Source: Alcaligenaceae bacterium UBA6179 (GTDB lineage: Bacteria; Pseudomonadota; Gammaproteobacteria; Burkholderiales; Burkholderiaceae_B). Taken from it: a stretch of DNA of 22,424 nucleotides. Both the position numbers and the translations under genes were made by a program. The stretch's first letter is position 1. Each line of letters begins with the position of its first letter. Location: assembly GCA_002422175.1 (NCBI GenBank), contig DITR01000076.1, positions 1 through 22,424 of the forward strand, given 5' to 3'. The notes beneath the pieces are model-generated. The model had not been told where the DNA came from, ran no database searches, and saw only the letters and a program-made list of their open reading frames with translations. Shown in pieces: positions 15,178 through 22,355 of the stretch.

Positions 15178-15831
15178 GTGCAAAATTCTTTTATATTGCG
15201 AAACACCAATGCATTAGTGACCCTTACTTTGGTAACTTTGGTCGCCTTGACACTCTTGTATGTCAATGCGGTTGCAGCACATGATTGGTGGATCGTTTTT
15301 TACGTGGCGTTATTTAGTGTGTGGGGCGGTTGCTATGTGTTGTCGCGTTTACGCCCACAAGCAATGGGGCTTTCACCTCCCCATGTGATGTTAACGCTTG
15401 GTTTTGGGGGTATGTTAATTGGTTTGTTCTTTGACTTTCAACGAACCCCAGTTTCTATCATCGCTTCTATTTGCTCAAATACCCAAGACCTATCATTTAT
15501 CGATTCATTACGCTTACACATTGCGCTGATGCCTTATATGCATATTGGTATGTTGATTGGCGGTTTAGCTGCCATTCCAAGTTTGCGCTTACTTCGGCCT
15601 GAGTGTCGTAAGCTTTGCTCATTGTTGGCGCAAAATATATTATGTTCAGTCTGGATGCTACTTGGTATGACCATCGGCGCAGTATTTTTTGTTCAGGTTT
15701 TCCAGCAAAATAGCGCAAGCAATTTAAGTTTAGGTGCCATGCTAGCAGGCATGTTCGTAGGTATGGTTTGGGGAATGGTGTTAAGCGTATTTCTGTATCG
15801 TAGTTATTTTAGATGGCGTGATACAAAATAA
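15178..15831 (+). CDS. Hypothetical six-helix membrane protein with Met/His-rich helices, divergent from cox operon
   Basis: I do not recognise a named family for this 217-residue protein. The GTG start is the first in frame; no clear ribosome binding site precedes it. About six hydrophobic segments are visible (roughly 14-33, 37-55, 69-86, 113-135, 147-173, 185-207). Two helices carry metal-ligand-type residues at helical spacing: H114, M118, M121, H122 and M125 in the fourth, and M188, M192, M196 and M200 exactly four apart in the sixth; M160 and M164 add to this. The pattern resembles membrane proteins that handle copper or another soft metal, though methionines are also ordinary helix residues. 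The gene is divergent from coxM, so shared regulation is possible. Function is unknown. Confidence 0.75.
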   Translation: MQNSFILRNTNALVTLTLVTLVALTLLYVNAVAAHDWWIVFYVALFSVWGGCYVLSRLRPQAMGLSPPHVMLTLGFGGMLIGLFFDFQRTPVSIIASICSNTQDLSFIDSLRLHIALMPYMHIGMLIGGLAAIPSLRLLRPECRKLCSLLAQNILCSVWMLLGMTIGAVFFVQVFQQNSASNLSLGAMLAGMFVGMVWGMVLSVFLYRSYFRWRDTK

Positions 15832-15837
15832 CTGAGC

Positions 15838-15864
15838 GACCTTGACGACCTTGACGGCCTTGAC
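15838..15864. repeat. Nine-base tandem repeat between convergent genes
   Basis: GACCTTGAC occurs twice exactly and then once as GGCCTTGAC, filling the gap between two convergent genes just after the membrane-protein stop. It contains no long stem, so it is not a terminator. It probably arose by slippage. Confidence 0.6.
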
Positions 15865-15873
15865 AGGTTGAGT

Positions 15874-16737
15874 TTAAGGTCTAAACACCCGTTCATTTTT
15901 ATAGTATTTTTCATCATCATTCTTTTTATCAACGCCCGGCACACCCATTAAAGGTAAAGCAAAAAGATCTGATGGTGTGACGAATGCGTGATTTAACCAG
16001 CGCTGTGCAAGTAAGGCGTCAACTGACTTGAGCAACACACTAAAGTCTTGCTCTGGTAAACAAGCTGGGTAAGGTTGATAAAGTACTTTGGCAATCATAC
16101 CGGGGTATGGGTTTAGGGTTTTTTCAAGTACAGCGTGGCCTACTACTAGTAAGCGATGACTTTTCCAAAGATGGCGCTCAGTGACAAACGCCCGTTGCCA
16201 ATCATGATGAATGAGCCACTGTGCTAATCGTGGGTCAGGTCCAATCAGAATAGCACCACTTTCATCAAACAATGTTGCAGCGTCAGATTGACGGGTGCGT
16301 TGATATCGATCAATCTGTTTAGGCTCAAATTCATCACAGGGTTCAGTGGTAAAACCCGGTTCAGAGTCATCGTTCAATTGATTGACTTGTGTTTGCAAAT
16401 AATGAACTTGGTTTAGGGCTGCTTTTAATTTTGGCCAAGTCAACCAGACGCAAGCATTCAATAAGTCATGCCAATTTTTGGTTCGTGTTGGTACGATACC
16501 TGTTTGATGAATTTGAGTCTCATAAGCGCGTTGGCCCTTGGGGGCATCTTGTTCTGTAAACTGGATCTGTAATTGTTTAGCATTCAAAATATTTTTTTTG
16601 AGAGCCAAGTGATTCAAAGCACTTATGTTTGGCCAACTATTCCCCACCATTTCACGACAAACAGATTCATAACCAGCAAAAAGTGGATGCGAAGTGAAAT
16701 CTGATTGCCAAGCTTGGGGAAGGGTATATTTAGGCAT
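15874..16737 (-). CDS. DUF3025 domain-containing protein
   Basis: This conserved protein of unknown function has 287 residues and matches what I recall of DUF3025 along most of its length: the GIVPTRTKNWHDLLNACVWL block near residues 82-101, followed by WPKLKAALNQVH, then an ATLFDESGAILIG segment near 153-165, the LLVVGHAVLEKTLNPYPGM block near 195-213, and an LPLMGVPG ending. No signal peptide or membrane helix is seen, so it is likely cytoplasmic. DUF3025 proteins occur mainly in beta- and gammaproteobacteria and have no assigned activity that I know. It is divergent from the alkyltransferase gene with only 43 bases between starts, and convergent with the membrane-protein gene. Confidence 0.88.
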   Translation of the reverse strand: MPKYTLPQAWQSDFTSHPLFAGYESVCREMVGNSWPNISALNHLALKKNILNAKQLQIQFTEQDAPKGQRAYETQIHQTGIVPTRTKNWHDLLNACVWLTWPKLKAALNQVHYLQTQVNQLNDDSEPGFTTEPCDEFEPKQIDRYQRTRQSDAATLFDESGAILIGPDPRLAQWLIHHDWQRAFVTERHLWKSHRLLVVGHAVLEKTLNPYPGMIAKVLYQPYPACLPEQDFSVLLKSVDALLAQRWLNHAFVTPSDLFALPLMGVPGVDKKNDDEKYYKNERVFRP

Positions 16738-16780
16738 AGTGTGGGTGAAGTGCGACGTGTGATCTCATTATAGGCATGCT

Positions 16781-17431
16781 GTGAGTAATACAAATGATTC
16801 GAAGGTTGTGTTCCGTCAAGCTGATCTCGATCAGACTGGCTCGCTAATCATCACCTATGAAGCCATGAATCCAGTTGAAATAAAACGGGGTGGGCAGGGT
16901 TTGGTGATTCAATATGGGTTCGGTCAAACACCCCTTGGCGAAGTGCTTGTTGGTTGGACATCACGCGGCGTATGTCACTTTGCATTTTTATCGTTTCATC
17001 ACGATCAGATGGTGGCTGAACTCAAGGCGTATTGGCCTCATGCAATATATATTCAAGATGATCAAGCTGCGATGCAGATGTTAAACACGATCTTTACCTT
17101 AATGCGTTTAAGTGAACCACAAGGTGAGCAAGGAAAAATTCATCTTTTATTAAAAGGGACTCATTTTCAGATAAATGTTTGGAAAGCTCTGATTGATATA
17201 GATTTAGGTCAGGTTGTTTCTTACAAACAACTTGCCCTTCAGGCGGGTTACCCAAGGGCAGCGCGTGCGGTTGGAAGTGCCTTGGCCGCTAATCGCATCG
17301 GCTTTCTCATACCTTGTCACCGCGTGATTCGTGAAAACGGTGAAACGGGTCATTATCGTTGGGGTGATGCACGTAAAAAGGCTTTGTTAACCTGGGAAGC
17401 GATGCAAAGGCTATACGATACAAGCGGATAA
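16781..17431 (+). CDS. ogt: Methylated-DNA--protein-cysteine S-methyltransferase (Ada C-terminal / Ogt type)
   Basis: This is a suicide DNA repair protein that transfers alkyl groups from O6-alkylguanine to its own cysteine. The active-site motif I-P-C-H-R-V-I is present with C179, within the family stretch GSALAANRIGFLIPCHRVI, and the DNA-binding helix-turn-helix with VVSYKQLALQAGYPRAARAVG lies before it. Residues about 30-110 form the N-terminal ribonuclease-like domain; the start of that domain resembles the part of Ada that follows the AraC-like DNA-binding region, but the Ada Cys-transfer and AraC domains are absent. It has 216 residues. The GTG start has no clear Shine-Dalgarno; the only nearby ATG (16775) runs into a stop after two codons. 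Confidence 0.93.
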   Translation: MSNTNDSKVVFRQADLDQTGSLIITYEAMNPVEIKRGGQGLVIQYGFGQTPLGEVLVGWTSRGVCHFAFLSFHHDQMVAELKAYWPHAIYIQDDQAAMQMLNTIFTLMRLSEPQGEQGKIHLLLKGTHFQINVWKALIDIDLGQVVSYKQLALQAGYPRAARAVGSALAANRIGFLIPCHRVIRENGETGHYRWGDARKKALLTWEAMQRLYDTSG

Positions 17432-17509
17432 CTTTGTCTCATTCAGAGTTGAACATTTACGTAAGAGTACGTATTATTTAAGCTAAAGTAAATTAAGTAT
17501 GAGTCAATT

Positions 17510-17890
17510 ATGGAATCACAAATTAGTATCGAATCTCGCGTTAAATCACTCGAGGTATCAACACAGCATTCTCAAAAAGCAATTGATCGTATTGAAAAAT
17601 CAATCGATCAATTAGCCCACAATACACAAAGATCAATCGATCAATTAGCCCACATCACCGAAAGATCAATCGATCAGTTGGCGGGTAACACCGAAAAATC
17701 GTTATGTCGTCTAGAAAAAACGATTGATAAGTTGGCTGAGTACATTCAAAAATCAGTCGATCGGTTAGACCACTCAATACAACATGTTCGACAAGATGTC
17801 GATCGTAAGTTTTGTTGGTTGTATGGGTTGCAAATTAGTATGGTGCTGGCGTTAGTCGGCATATTAGCCAAAATGGCAAATATGTACTGA
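17510..17890 (+). CDS. Hendecad-repeat coiled-coil protein with C-terminal transmembrane anchor
   Basis: This 126-residue protein has no family I can name. Residues about 10-100 form a long amphipathic coiled coil built on an 11-residue unit of the type (K/R)-S-I-D-Q-L-A-x-x-T-x, with basic first positions at K30, R41, R52, K63 and K74, then a seven-residue step to K81. Eleven-residue spacing favours a nearly straight or right-handed coiled coil rather than the usual left-handed one. A hydrophobic segment at about 107-124 near the C-terminus would anchor it in the membrane, leaving the coil in the cytoplasm or, less likely, the periplasm. It follows the alkyltransferase gene by 78 bases. Similar architecture is seen in DUF1640-type proteins, but that is only a resemblance. 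Confidence 0.75.
   Translation: MESQISIESRVKSLEVSTQHSQKAIDRIEKSIDQLAHNTQRSIDQLAHITERSIDQLAGNTEKSLCRLEKTIDKLAEYIQKSVDRLDHSIQHVRQDVDRKFCWLYGLQISMVLALVGILAKMANMY
17597..17695 (+). repeat. Three tandem 33-bp coding repeats
   Basis: Three successive 33-base units (17597-17629, 17630-17662, 17663-17695) share most bases, each with an ATCAATCGATCA core that encodes S-I-D-Q. They encode the three most alike 11-residue coiled-coil units, so the gene probably lengthened by recent duplication and may vary in length between strains. Confidence 0.8.
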
Positions 17891-17919
17891 CAGCAACTAT
17901 ATAAATTTTTTTATAACAC

Positions 17920-18711
17920 TCAAGCTCGGGCATCACGATATTGCATGCCACCATCAACATCAATCACGGTACCCGACAAATAGCTGGCACGCTCAGAGCT
18001 GGCAAATACCACTAAGTCAGCAATTTCGCGCGGTTCAGCCAAGCGACCAAATGCCAGTTTTTGGGTTAAATCAAACCATTTATCTGAATCGCCTAATTGT
18101 TTTTCAGCCTGAACGCGCATCAATGTTTCTATGCGATCAGTGCGTGTTTGCGATGGGTTGATACCCAATATGCGAACGCCATGATCAGTGCTGGCAGCAC
18201 CCATCGCTTTTGTAAAAGCAATCAACGCTGCATTGGCGACAGAGCCACATATGTAACCGGCACGTGGCACGCTTCCAGCCATACCAATCACATTTATAAT
18301 GGCACCACTTCCGCGCTTTTGCATGGCAGGCAGACATTGGCGAACCATGTCGATATAACCAAATAACTTTAGGTCCCACGCTTTGCGCCACGTCGCATCG
18401 TCTAAGGCAAATAAATCACCCCCCGGTATTGCACCCGCATTGTTCACCAAAATATCAATTGCACCCGCAGCCTTGACCAGTTCTGCAATACCCGCGACTT
18501 GCGATAAATCAGCCGCTACGGTTTTAACCTGCACGCCTGTAGTGTCAAGTATTTTTTTAGCCGCTTGTAAAAGTTGTTGTTGGTCACGCCCATTTAGGGT
18601 GACATCACAACCCTCTTTGCAAAAAGATAAGGCAATTTCAAGGCCAATACCTTTTGAGGCGCCTGTAATGAGAGCGTGTTTACCTTTAAGTTGCAGATCC
18701 ATTTGTGTCAT
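17920..18711 (-). CDS. Short-chain dehydrogenase/reductase family protein with atypical active site
   Basis: This is an SDR-fold protein of 263 residues with the nucleotide-binding T16-G-A-S-K-G-I-G23 motif, the NNAG structural motif at 90-93 and a normal C-terminal GTVIDVDGG. The catalytic region is unusual. In the block N160-AALIAFTK, where ordinary SDRs have the YxxxK lysine followed by AAL, the lysine position is N160 and the tyrosine position is G156; the nearest tyrosine is Y153, and the usual serine region reads INVIGMAG. This fits a subgroup I recall (PRK06125-like) with Y-I-C-G-S in this place. It may use a different mechanism or substrate. The gene starts six bases after the deacetylase stop; an ATG three codons later is an alternative start with better spacing to a GGA. 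Confidence 0.88.
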   Translation of the reverse strand: MTQMDLQLKGKHALITGASKGIGLEIALSFCKEGCDVTLNGRDQQQLLQAAKKILDTTGVQVKTVAADLSQVAGIAELVKAAGAIDILVNNAGAIPGGDLFALDDATWRKAWDLKLFGYIDMVRQCLPAMQKRGSGAIINVIGMAGSVPRAGYICGSVANAALIAFTKAMGAASTDHGVRILGINPSQTRTDRIETLMRVQAEKQLGDSDKWFDLTQKLAFGRLAEPREIADLVVFASSERASYLSGTVIDVDGGMQYRDARA

Positions 18712-18717
18712 TCCAAT

Positions 18718-19596
18718 TTAAATGAGGGGGGCAGGTACTTGTTTGACGTACCAGTCGTATATTTCATGCGGTTTCAAGAAACAAACCTGCGAGCTTTTCA
18801 TCAAGAGATCGAGCATGCTTTCAAATTCACCTATGCGATGTGGCACGCCCATTAAATGTGGGTGTAAACCGATTGCCAACACACGCGGGTGTTGATGACA
18901 CTCTCGTTCAAAAAGTTTTAACGTTCGGGTAGTTCGGTCAAGAAACTGCCCCGTTGCATGCTTTTCAATAGCGTAAATGATTGAATCATTGAGCTCTAAG
19001 TTATAGGGCATGCTAAGCAATGGGCCGTGACGCGTTTTCATCCAATGAGGTACGTCGTCGACTACCCAATCAAAGACATAATCAAGACCGCAGGCCTTGA
19101 GAACGTCGGGCGTTTCGAAGCTTTCTCTCAAGCCTGGGCTAAGCCAGCCTCGGGGCTTACTGCCTATCAGCGCCTGCAATACATCTAAGCTTTGCTTCAC
19201 AACATCAGATTCATCACCTGCTTGTTGAATTGACTTCTGATGCAAGCCATGTCCAATGAATTCCCACTGGGCATGATTCATTGCCGAAGCTGCTGGCGCA
19301 TATGATTGCAACACGCTGGCATTGATACTGGTTGAAGCACATAGACCTCGGCTTGTAATGGCTTCCATTAAGCGCGGTAACCCGGCACGCATCCCGTAAT
19401 CAGCCCACGAGAAGTTTGGCACATCTGGCACCGTTTCTTTGCCATGCGGTGGGGTGATGATGGTGCGAGGCATGGCCGTATCAAACTGCCAATTTTCAAC
19501 GTTAACGACCAGGTGAACCATAATTGGCCCTTGTTCGTGCGGTTTAAGCACTGGGCCATCATTAGAAAAACGATACGGTATGCGCGGGTTAGCCAT
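18718..19596 (-). CDS. Polysaccharide deacetylase-family protein, PuuE-like
   Basis: This is a NodB-homology (CE4) domain protein of the PuuE-like type, about 292 residues. The domain opens with HLVVNVENW (about 32-40), where classical deacetylases have a TFDDG-type motif; N36 and E38 replace the usual aspartates, and the histidine motif is GHGLH (119-123) instead of H-x3-H. The GWLSPGLRESFETPDVL segment near 154-170 is typical of PuuE-like proteins. PuuE allantoinase itself is reported to be metal-independent, so loss of the metal site is consistent with that group; the substrate may be an amide or N-carbamoyl bond rather than a polysaccharide. I chose the ATG at 19596; a GTG four codons earlier (19608) is possible. 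It lies between the ABC transporter genes and the SDR gene. Confidence 0.85.
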   Translation of the reverse strand: MANPRIPYRFSNDGPVLKPHEQGPIMVHLVVNVENWQFDTAMPRTIITPPHGKETVPDVPNFSWADYGMRAGLPRLMEAITSRGLCASTSINASVLQSYAPAASAMNHAQWEFIGHGLHQKSIQQAGDESDVVKQSLDVLQALIGSKPRGWLSPGLRESFETPDVLKACGLDYVFDWVVDDVPHWMKTRHGPLLSMPYNLELNDSIIYAIEKHATGQFLDRTTRTLKLFERECHQHPRVLAIGLHPHLMGVPHRIGEFESMLDLLMKSSQVCFLKPHEIYDWYVKQVPAPLI

Positions 19597-19681
19597 GTAT
19601 TGTGTCACTCATCAAAAAATGAAATGTCGTCTGCAAGAATGTGTTTTGGTGTGAGTTTGTAACGGTATGAGCAGTTACAGA

Positions 19682-20431
19682 TTAATGTCGAATCTGTAAA
19701 AGAATTTCGCGTTTAAGCTGATTAAAAACCTCTGAAGTGGTGTCGGTGATGGTGCGTGGCCTAGCTAAGGGCACCACAATTTTTTGAGCAATACGCCCAG
19801 GCCGCGCCGACATCACATAAATATTATCAGCCAAGAAAATAGCCTCATCAATATCGTGCGTGACAAAGATAATGGTCGGCTTTAATTGCTGCCAAACTGA
19901 AAGTAGCAGCTCTTGCATCGACAAACGCGTTTGTGCGTCTAACGCGCCAAAGGGCTCGTCCATCAATAGAACACGTGAGCCCAGCGTCAAAATACGGGCA
20001 ATGCCAACGCGTTGACGCATACCACCAGACAGTTGAACCGGCAGATGCTTTTTAAAATCTGATAGCCCAACAATTTTAAGCATTTCGTTTGCTTTGTCTT
20101 CATACTCAGACGCTGCAACACCTTTTATTTTCGGACCAAAGACAACATTTTCCCAAACATTTAGCCAAGGAAATAAAGCCGCTTCTTGAAAAACGACACC
20201 GCGATCAGGGCCTGGTGCATGGTGTGTTTCACCATGCACCAGTAATTCGCCAGAACTTGGGTTTTCAAAGCTAGCAATTAAATTAAGTAATGTTGACTTA
20301 CCGCAACCAGATGGCCCTAAAAGTGCAATAAATTCTCCGTCATTTACCGTGAGGTTGATGCCCTCAAGTGCATGAACAGGGGGCTCACCCGGATAGGTTT
20401 TATGTAAATTTTGTATCTGAATAGCTGACAT
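19682..20431 (-). CDS. ABC transporter ATP-binding protein (nitrate/sulfonate/taurine type)
   Basis: This is the ATPase that powers the importer encoded with it. It has 249 residues and all motifs: Walker A GPSGCGKST at 39-47, Q-loop VVFQEAALFPW, signature LSGGMRQRVGIARIL, Walker B VLLMDEPFGALD and the switch VTHDIDEA. The overall sequence is of the SsuB/TauB/NrtD group. A GAGG ribosome binding site overlaps the permease stop region, and only seven bases separate the two genes. Substrate is not deducible. Confidence 0.95.
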   Translation of the reverse strand: MSAIQIQNLHKTYPGEPPVHALEGINLTVNDGEFIALLGPSGCGKSTLLNLIASFENPSSGELLVHGETHHAPGPDRGVVFQEAALFPWLNVWENVVFGPKIKGVAASEYEDKANEMLKIVGLSDFKKHLPVQLSGGMRQRVGIARILTLGSRVLLMDEPFGALDAQTRLSMQELLLSVWQQLKPTIIFVTHDIDEAIFLADNIYVMSARPGRIAQKIVVPLARPRTITDTTSEVFNQLKREILLQIRH

Positions 20432-20438
20432 GAAAACC

Positions 20439-21230
20439 TCAATGATTCTGTAAAAAACGCCATTTCAACGTGAAACGTTCAATCGTGACGATTAATCGGT
20501 CGGTCACAAAGCCCATCAAACCAATCGACACCATATCGGCTAAAACGATGTCCATACGACCCACGTAGTAAGCGTCCCATAAGACGTAACCGAGACCTGA
20601 CTTGACAGCAACCATTTCAGACACAATGACAGCCGTCCAAGAAATGCCTAAACCGATACGCAGTCCTGTAAAAATATTCGGTAATGCAGCAGGGAAGACG
20701 ACACGGCGTAGCAATTGTGCGCGACTTGAACCCATCATTAATGCGGCACGAATTAAGTTGCGATCGACGTCACGCGCCCCCTGTGTGGCGTTAACGACAA
20801 TAGCGTAAAAACCACCTAGAAAGATTAGAAAAATTGAACCCATGTCACTGATGCCAAACAAGGCAATCGAGAAGGGTAACCATGCGGTAATAGGGATAGG
20901 CCGAAGACTTTGAATAAAGGGGTCAAATACTTGCGCAATGAATCGGCTCCAACCGATTAACAAACCGAGGGGCACACCTAAAATGGCGGCAAGGGTAAAG
21001 CCCTGAAACACACGCATAGTAGAGTATTGAACGTTGGCTAACCAAGTGCCTGAATAAGCATTTAAGCCCATTCCGACCTCACCAAATATCCATCCTTCCC
21101 AACCTTTAATCACGGCAATGGGGGTGGGCAATACACCCGCCATATTTGACATGCCACCTACCAGCTGCCAAATAACGAGCACAGCGATTGGCACGGCAAT
21201 GCCATTTAGAAAAACTTGAAGACGCTTCAT
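20439..21230 (-). CDS. ABC transporter permease (nitrate/sulfonate/taurine type)
   Basis: This is the inner-membrane channel subunit of the importer. It has about 263 residues with six hydrophobic helices. The EAA loop that contacts the ATPase is clear: GSSRAQLLRRVVFPAALPNI followed by GLRIGLGISW, as in SsuC/TauC proteins. The ATG at 21230 has a good AAGGA ribosome binding site seven bases upstream and gives a normal short cytoplasmic N-terminus (MKRLQVFLNG). A TTG at 21257 would add nine residues but would start inside a 16-bp hairpin, so I rejected it. It is in the same operon as the ATPase and the binding protein. Confidence 0.94.
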   Translation of the reverse strand: MKRLQVFLNGIAVPIAVLVIWQLVGGMSNMAGVLPTPIAVIKGWEGWIFGEVGMGLNAYSGTWLANVQYSTMRVFQGFTLAAILGVPLGLLIGWSRFIAQVFDPFIQSLRPIPITAWLPFSIALFGISDMGSIFLIFLGGFYAIVVNATQGARDVDRNLIRAALMMGSSRAQLLRRVVFPAALPNIFTGLRIGLGISWTAVIVSEMVAVKSGLGYVLWDAYYVGRMDIVLADMVSIGLMGFVTDRLIVTIERFTLKWRFLQNH

Positions 21231-21245
21231 GTACCATTCCTTAGG

Positions 21246-21284
21246 CGGTTTGATCAAACAATATTATTTTGTTTGATCAAACCG
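21246..21284 (-). repeat. 16-bp perfect hairpin between binding-protein and permease genes
   Basis: CGGTTTGATCAAACAA (21246-21261) and its exact complement (21269-21284) form a 16-bp stem with a seven-base loop, located after the binding-protein stop and before the permease ribosome binding site. Each arm contains GTTTGATCAAAC, itself a 12-bp palindrome. The stem is not followed by T residues, so it most resembles intercistronic stems that protect the upstream message and keep the binding protein more abundant than the permease (inference). Confidence 0.75.
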
Positions 21285-21293
21285 TTTGCTTGA

Positions 21294-22280
21294 TTAACGC
21301 TGTGTAATTTCTGCAACAACTGAGGTATCAAAGAGTTCGATCATTTGATCTGAAACATTCTTGGGTACGATGCCCTGTTTAAAGGCGGCCTCAGACATAC
21401 GCTGCATTTGACCGACATCCAGCACACCGCCTAAACGAATCACTTGAGCAGAAGGGCCAGTGATCGTTAAAGGTAAGCCGGTGTAAGCTGAGTAATTGGC
21501 AGCAAACAAGGCATTATCAGCTGCCATTTTTTTCTGCTCGTCCATGTATACCCAAAGAAAGCGTTTGATGGCTTCACGTTTGGTGTCAATGGCTTGTCGC
21601 GTTGCAGCGATCATGCCTAACTCTGCCCCAACCGCTTGTGACTGGCTGTACTCTAAGTCTTTAGCGAAGTAAGCTAAACCTTCGGTAACAGCTTGGCTTT
21701 CGAAGGGCTCCCAAAGTACCATGGCGTCAATGTCGCCACGACCCATTGCTTGTAAAAATGCTGTACCGCCACCTTGTACATTAACTGCTGTAAATGAGTT
21801 GTAAGGAATGCCTTTTTCAATCAGTGTCATAGCAAATTGAAACCAGACGGCAGAGCCGGGTGCGATGGCAATTTTCTTGCCAGCAATATCAGCCCATTTT
21901 TCAATTTTGACGCCTTTACGCACCACTAAAAACTTAGGTGAGCTGGCAACACCTGATAAACCAACTAAATTTTTACTTCCTTGGGCGGCAGCAATCGCTA
22001 AGTCAAGCGGGCCCACGGCGGTTAAATCAATGGTGTTTGAGAGAAGAGCCGTACGCGCATCAGCGTAACGTACAAAGTCTGCACGTTTAACTTCAACGTT
22101 GAATTTTTTTAAACGTTCATCAACTGCCAAGATGGGTGATAAATGACCCACTTTCAGATAACCGACATTAAGCACAACTTTTTCGGGTAGTGGTGCGGGT
22201 TCGGGTATAAGGTTTTGAGCGAAGGCCAGGCTTGCAGTGCAGGCAAGTATGGCAGTCGTAACAACTTTAAAGATTTTCAT
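21294..22280 (-). CDS. ABC transporter periplasmic substrate-binding protein (SsuA/NrtA/TauA-like)
   Basis: This is the periplasmic receptor of the importer, about 328 residues. The ATG at 22280 has an AAAGGA ribosome binding site and gives a good Sec signal peptide (MKIFKVVTTAILACTASLAFA, cleaved before Q); a farther in-frame start at 22355 would add 25 residues without signal character. The mature protein shows the NMT1/SsuA-like fold features: an early LNVGYLKVGHLSPILAVDERL stretch, the FVRYADARTALLSNTIDLTAVG block, the KIAIAPGSAVWFQFAMTLIE segment and DIDAMVLWEPFESQAV. Such proteins bind small anions, sulfonates, thiamine precursors or aromatic acids; the ligand is not identifiable. It is followed by permease, ATPase, PuuE-like and SDR genes. 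Confidence 0.93.
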   Translation of the reverse strand: MKIFKVVTTAILACTASLAFAQNLIPEPAPLPEKVVLNVGYLKVGHLSPILAVDERLKKFNVEVKRADFVRYADARTALLSNTIDLTAVGPLDLAIAAAQGSKNLVGLSGVASSPKFLVVRKGVKIEKWADIAGKKIAIAPGSAVWFQFAMTLIEKGIPYNSFTAVNVQGGGTAFLQAMGRGDIDAMVLWEPFESQAVTEGLAYFAKDLEYSQSQAVGAELGMIAATRQAIDTKREAIKRFLWVYMDEQKKMAADNALFAANYSAYTGLPLTITGPSAQVIRLGGVLDVGQMQRMSEAAFKQGIVPKNVSDQMIELFDTSVVAEITQR

Positions 22281-22355
22281 GATGATAATTCCTTTCAATA
22301 CGGTGTGAAAAAAAATTAAGTGTTGTGTAACGTTTAAGACACTGCAAACTGACAA

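Noticed and set aside
16738..16780. Bidirectional promoter in the 43-base gap between the DUF3025 and alkyltransferase genes
   Set aside because: A CATTAT element lies 10 bases before the GTG, but there is no convincing -35 and the space is too short to assign either promoter.
17597..17695. CRISPR-like direct repeats
   Set aside because: The 33-base units are adjacent without spacers, lie in frame in an open gene and encode a regular coiled coil; no cas genes are present.
18097..18721. Plus-strand reading frames opposite the SDR gene
   Set aside because: Composition is rich in Cys, His and Ser as expected for antisense frames, and the minus-strand SDR motifs are clear.
19658..19679. TGTAAC/GTTACA hairpin after the ABC ATPase gene as a terminator
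   Set aside because: The stem is only 6 bp with a 10-base loop and no T tract; likely chance, and the downstream deacetylase appears to be in the same operon.
21231..21257. Upstream TTG start for the ABC permease
   Set aside because: It would begin inside a perfect hairpin without a ribosome binding site, while the ATG at 21230 has a good AAGGA.
22281..22355. 25-residue N-terminal extension of the substrate-binding protein
   Set aside because: The extension has no signal-peptide character, and a clear ribosome binding site and Sec signal start at 22280.
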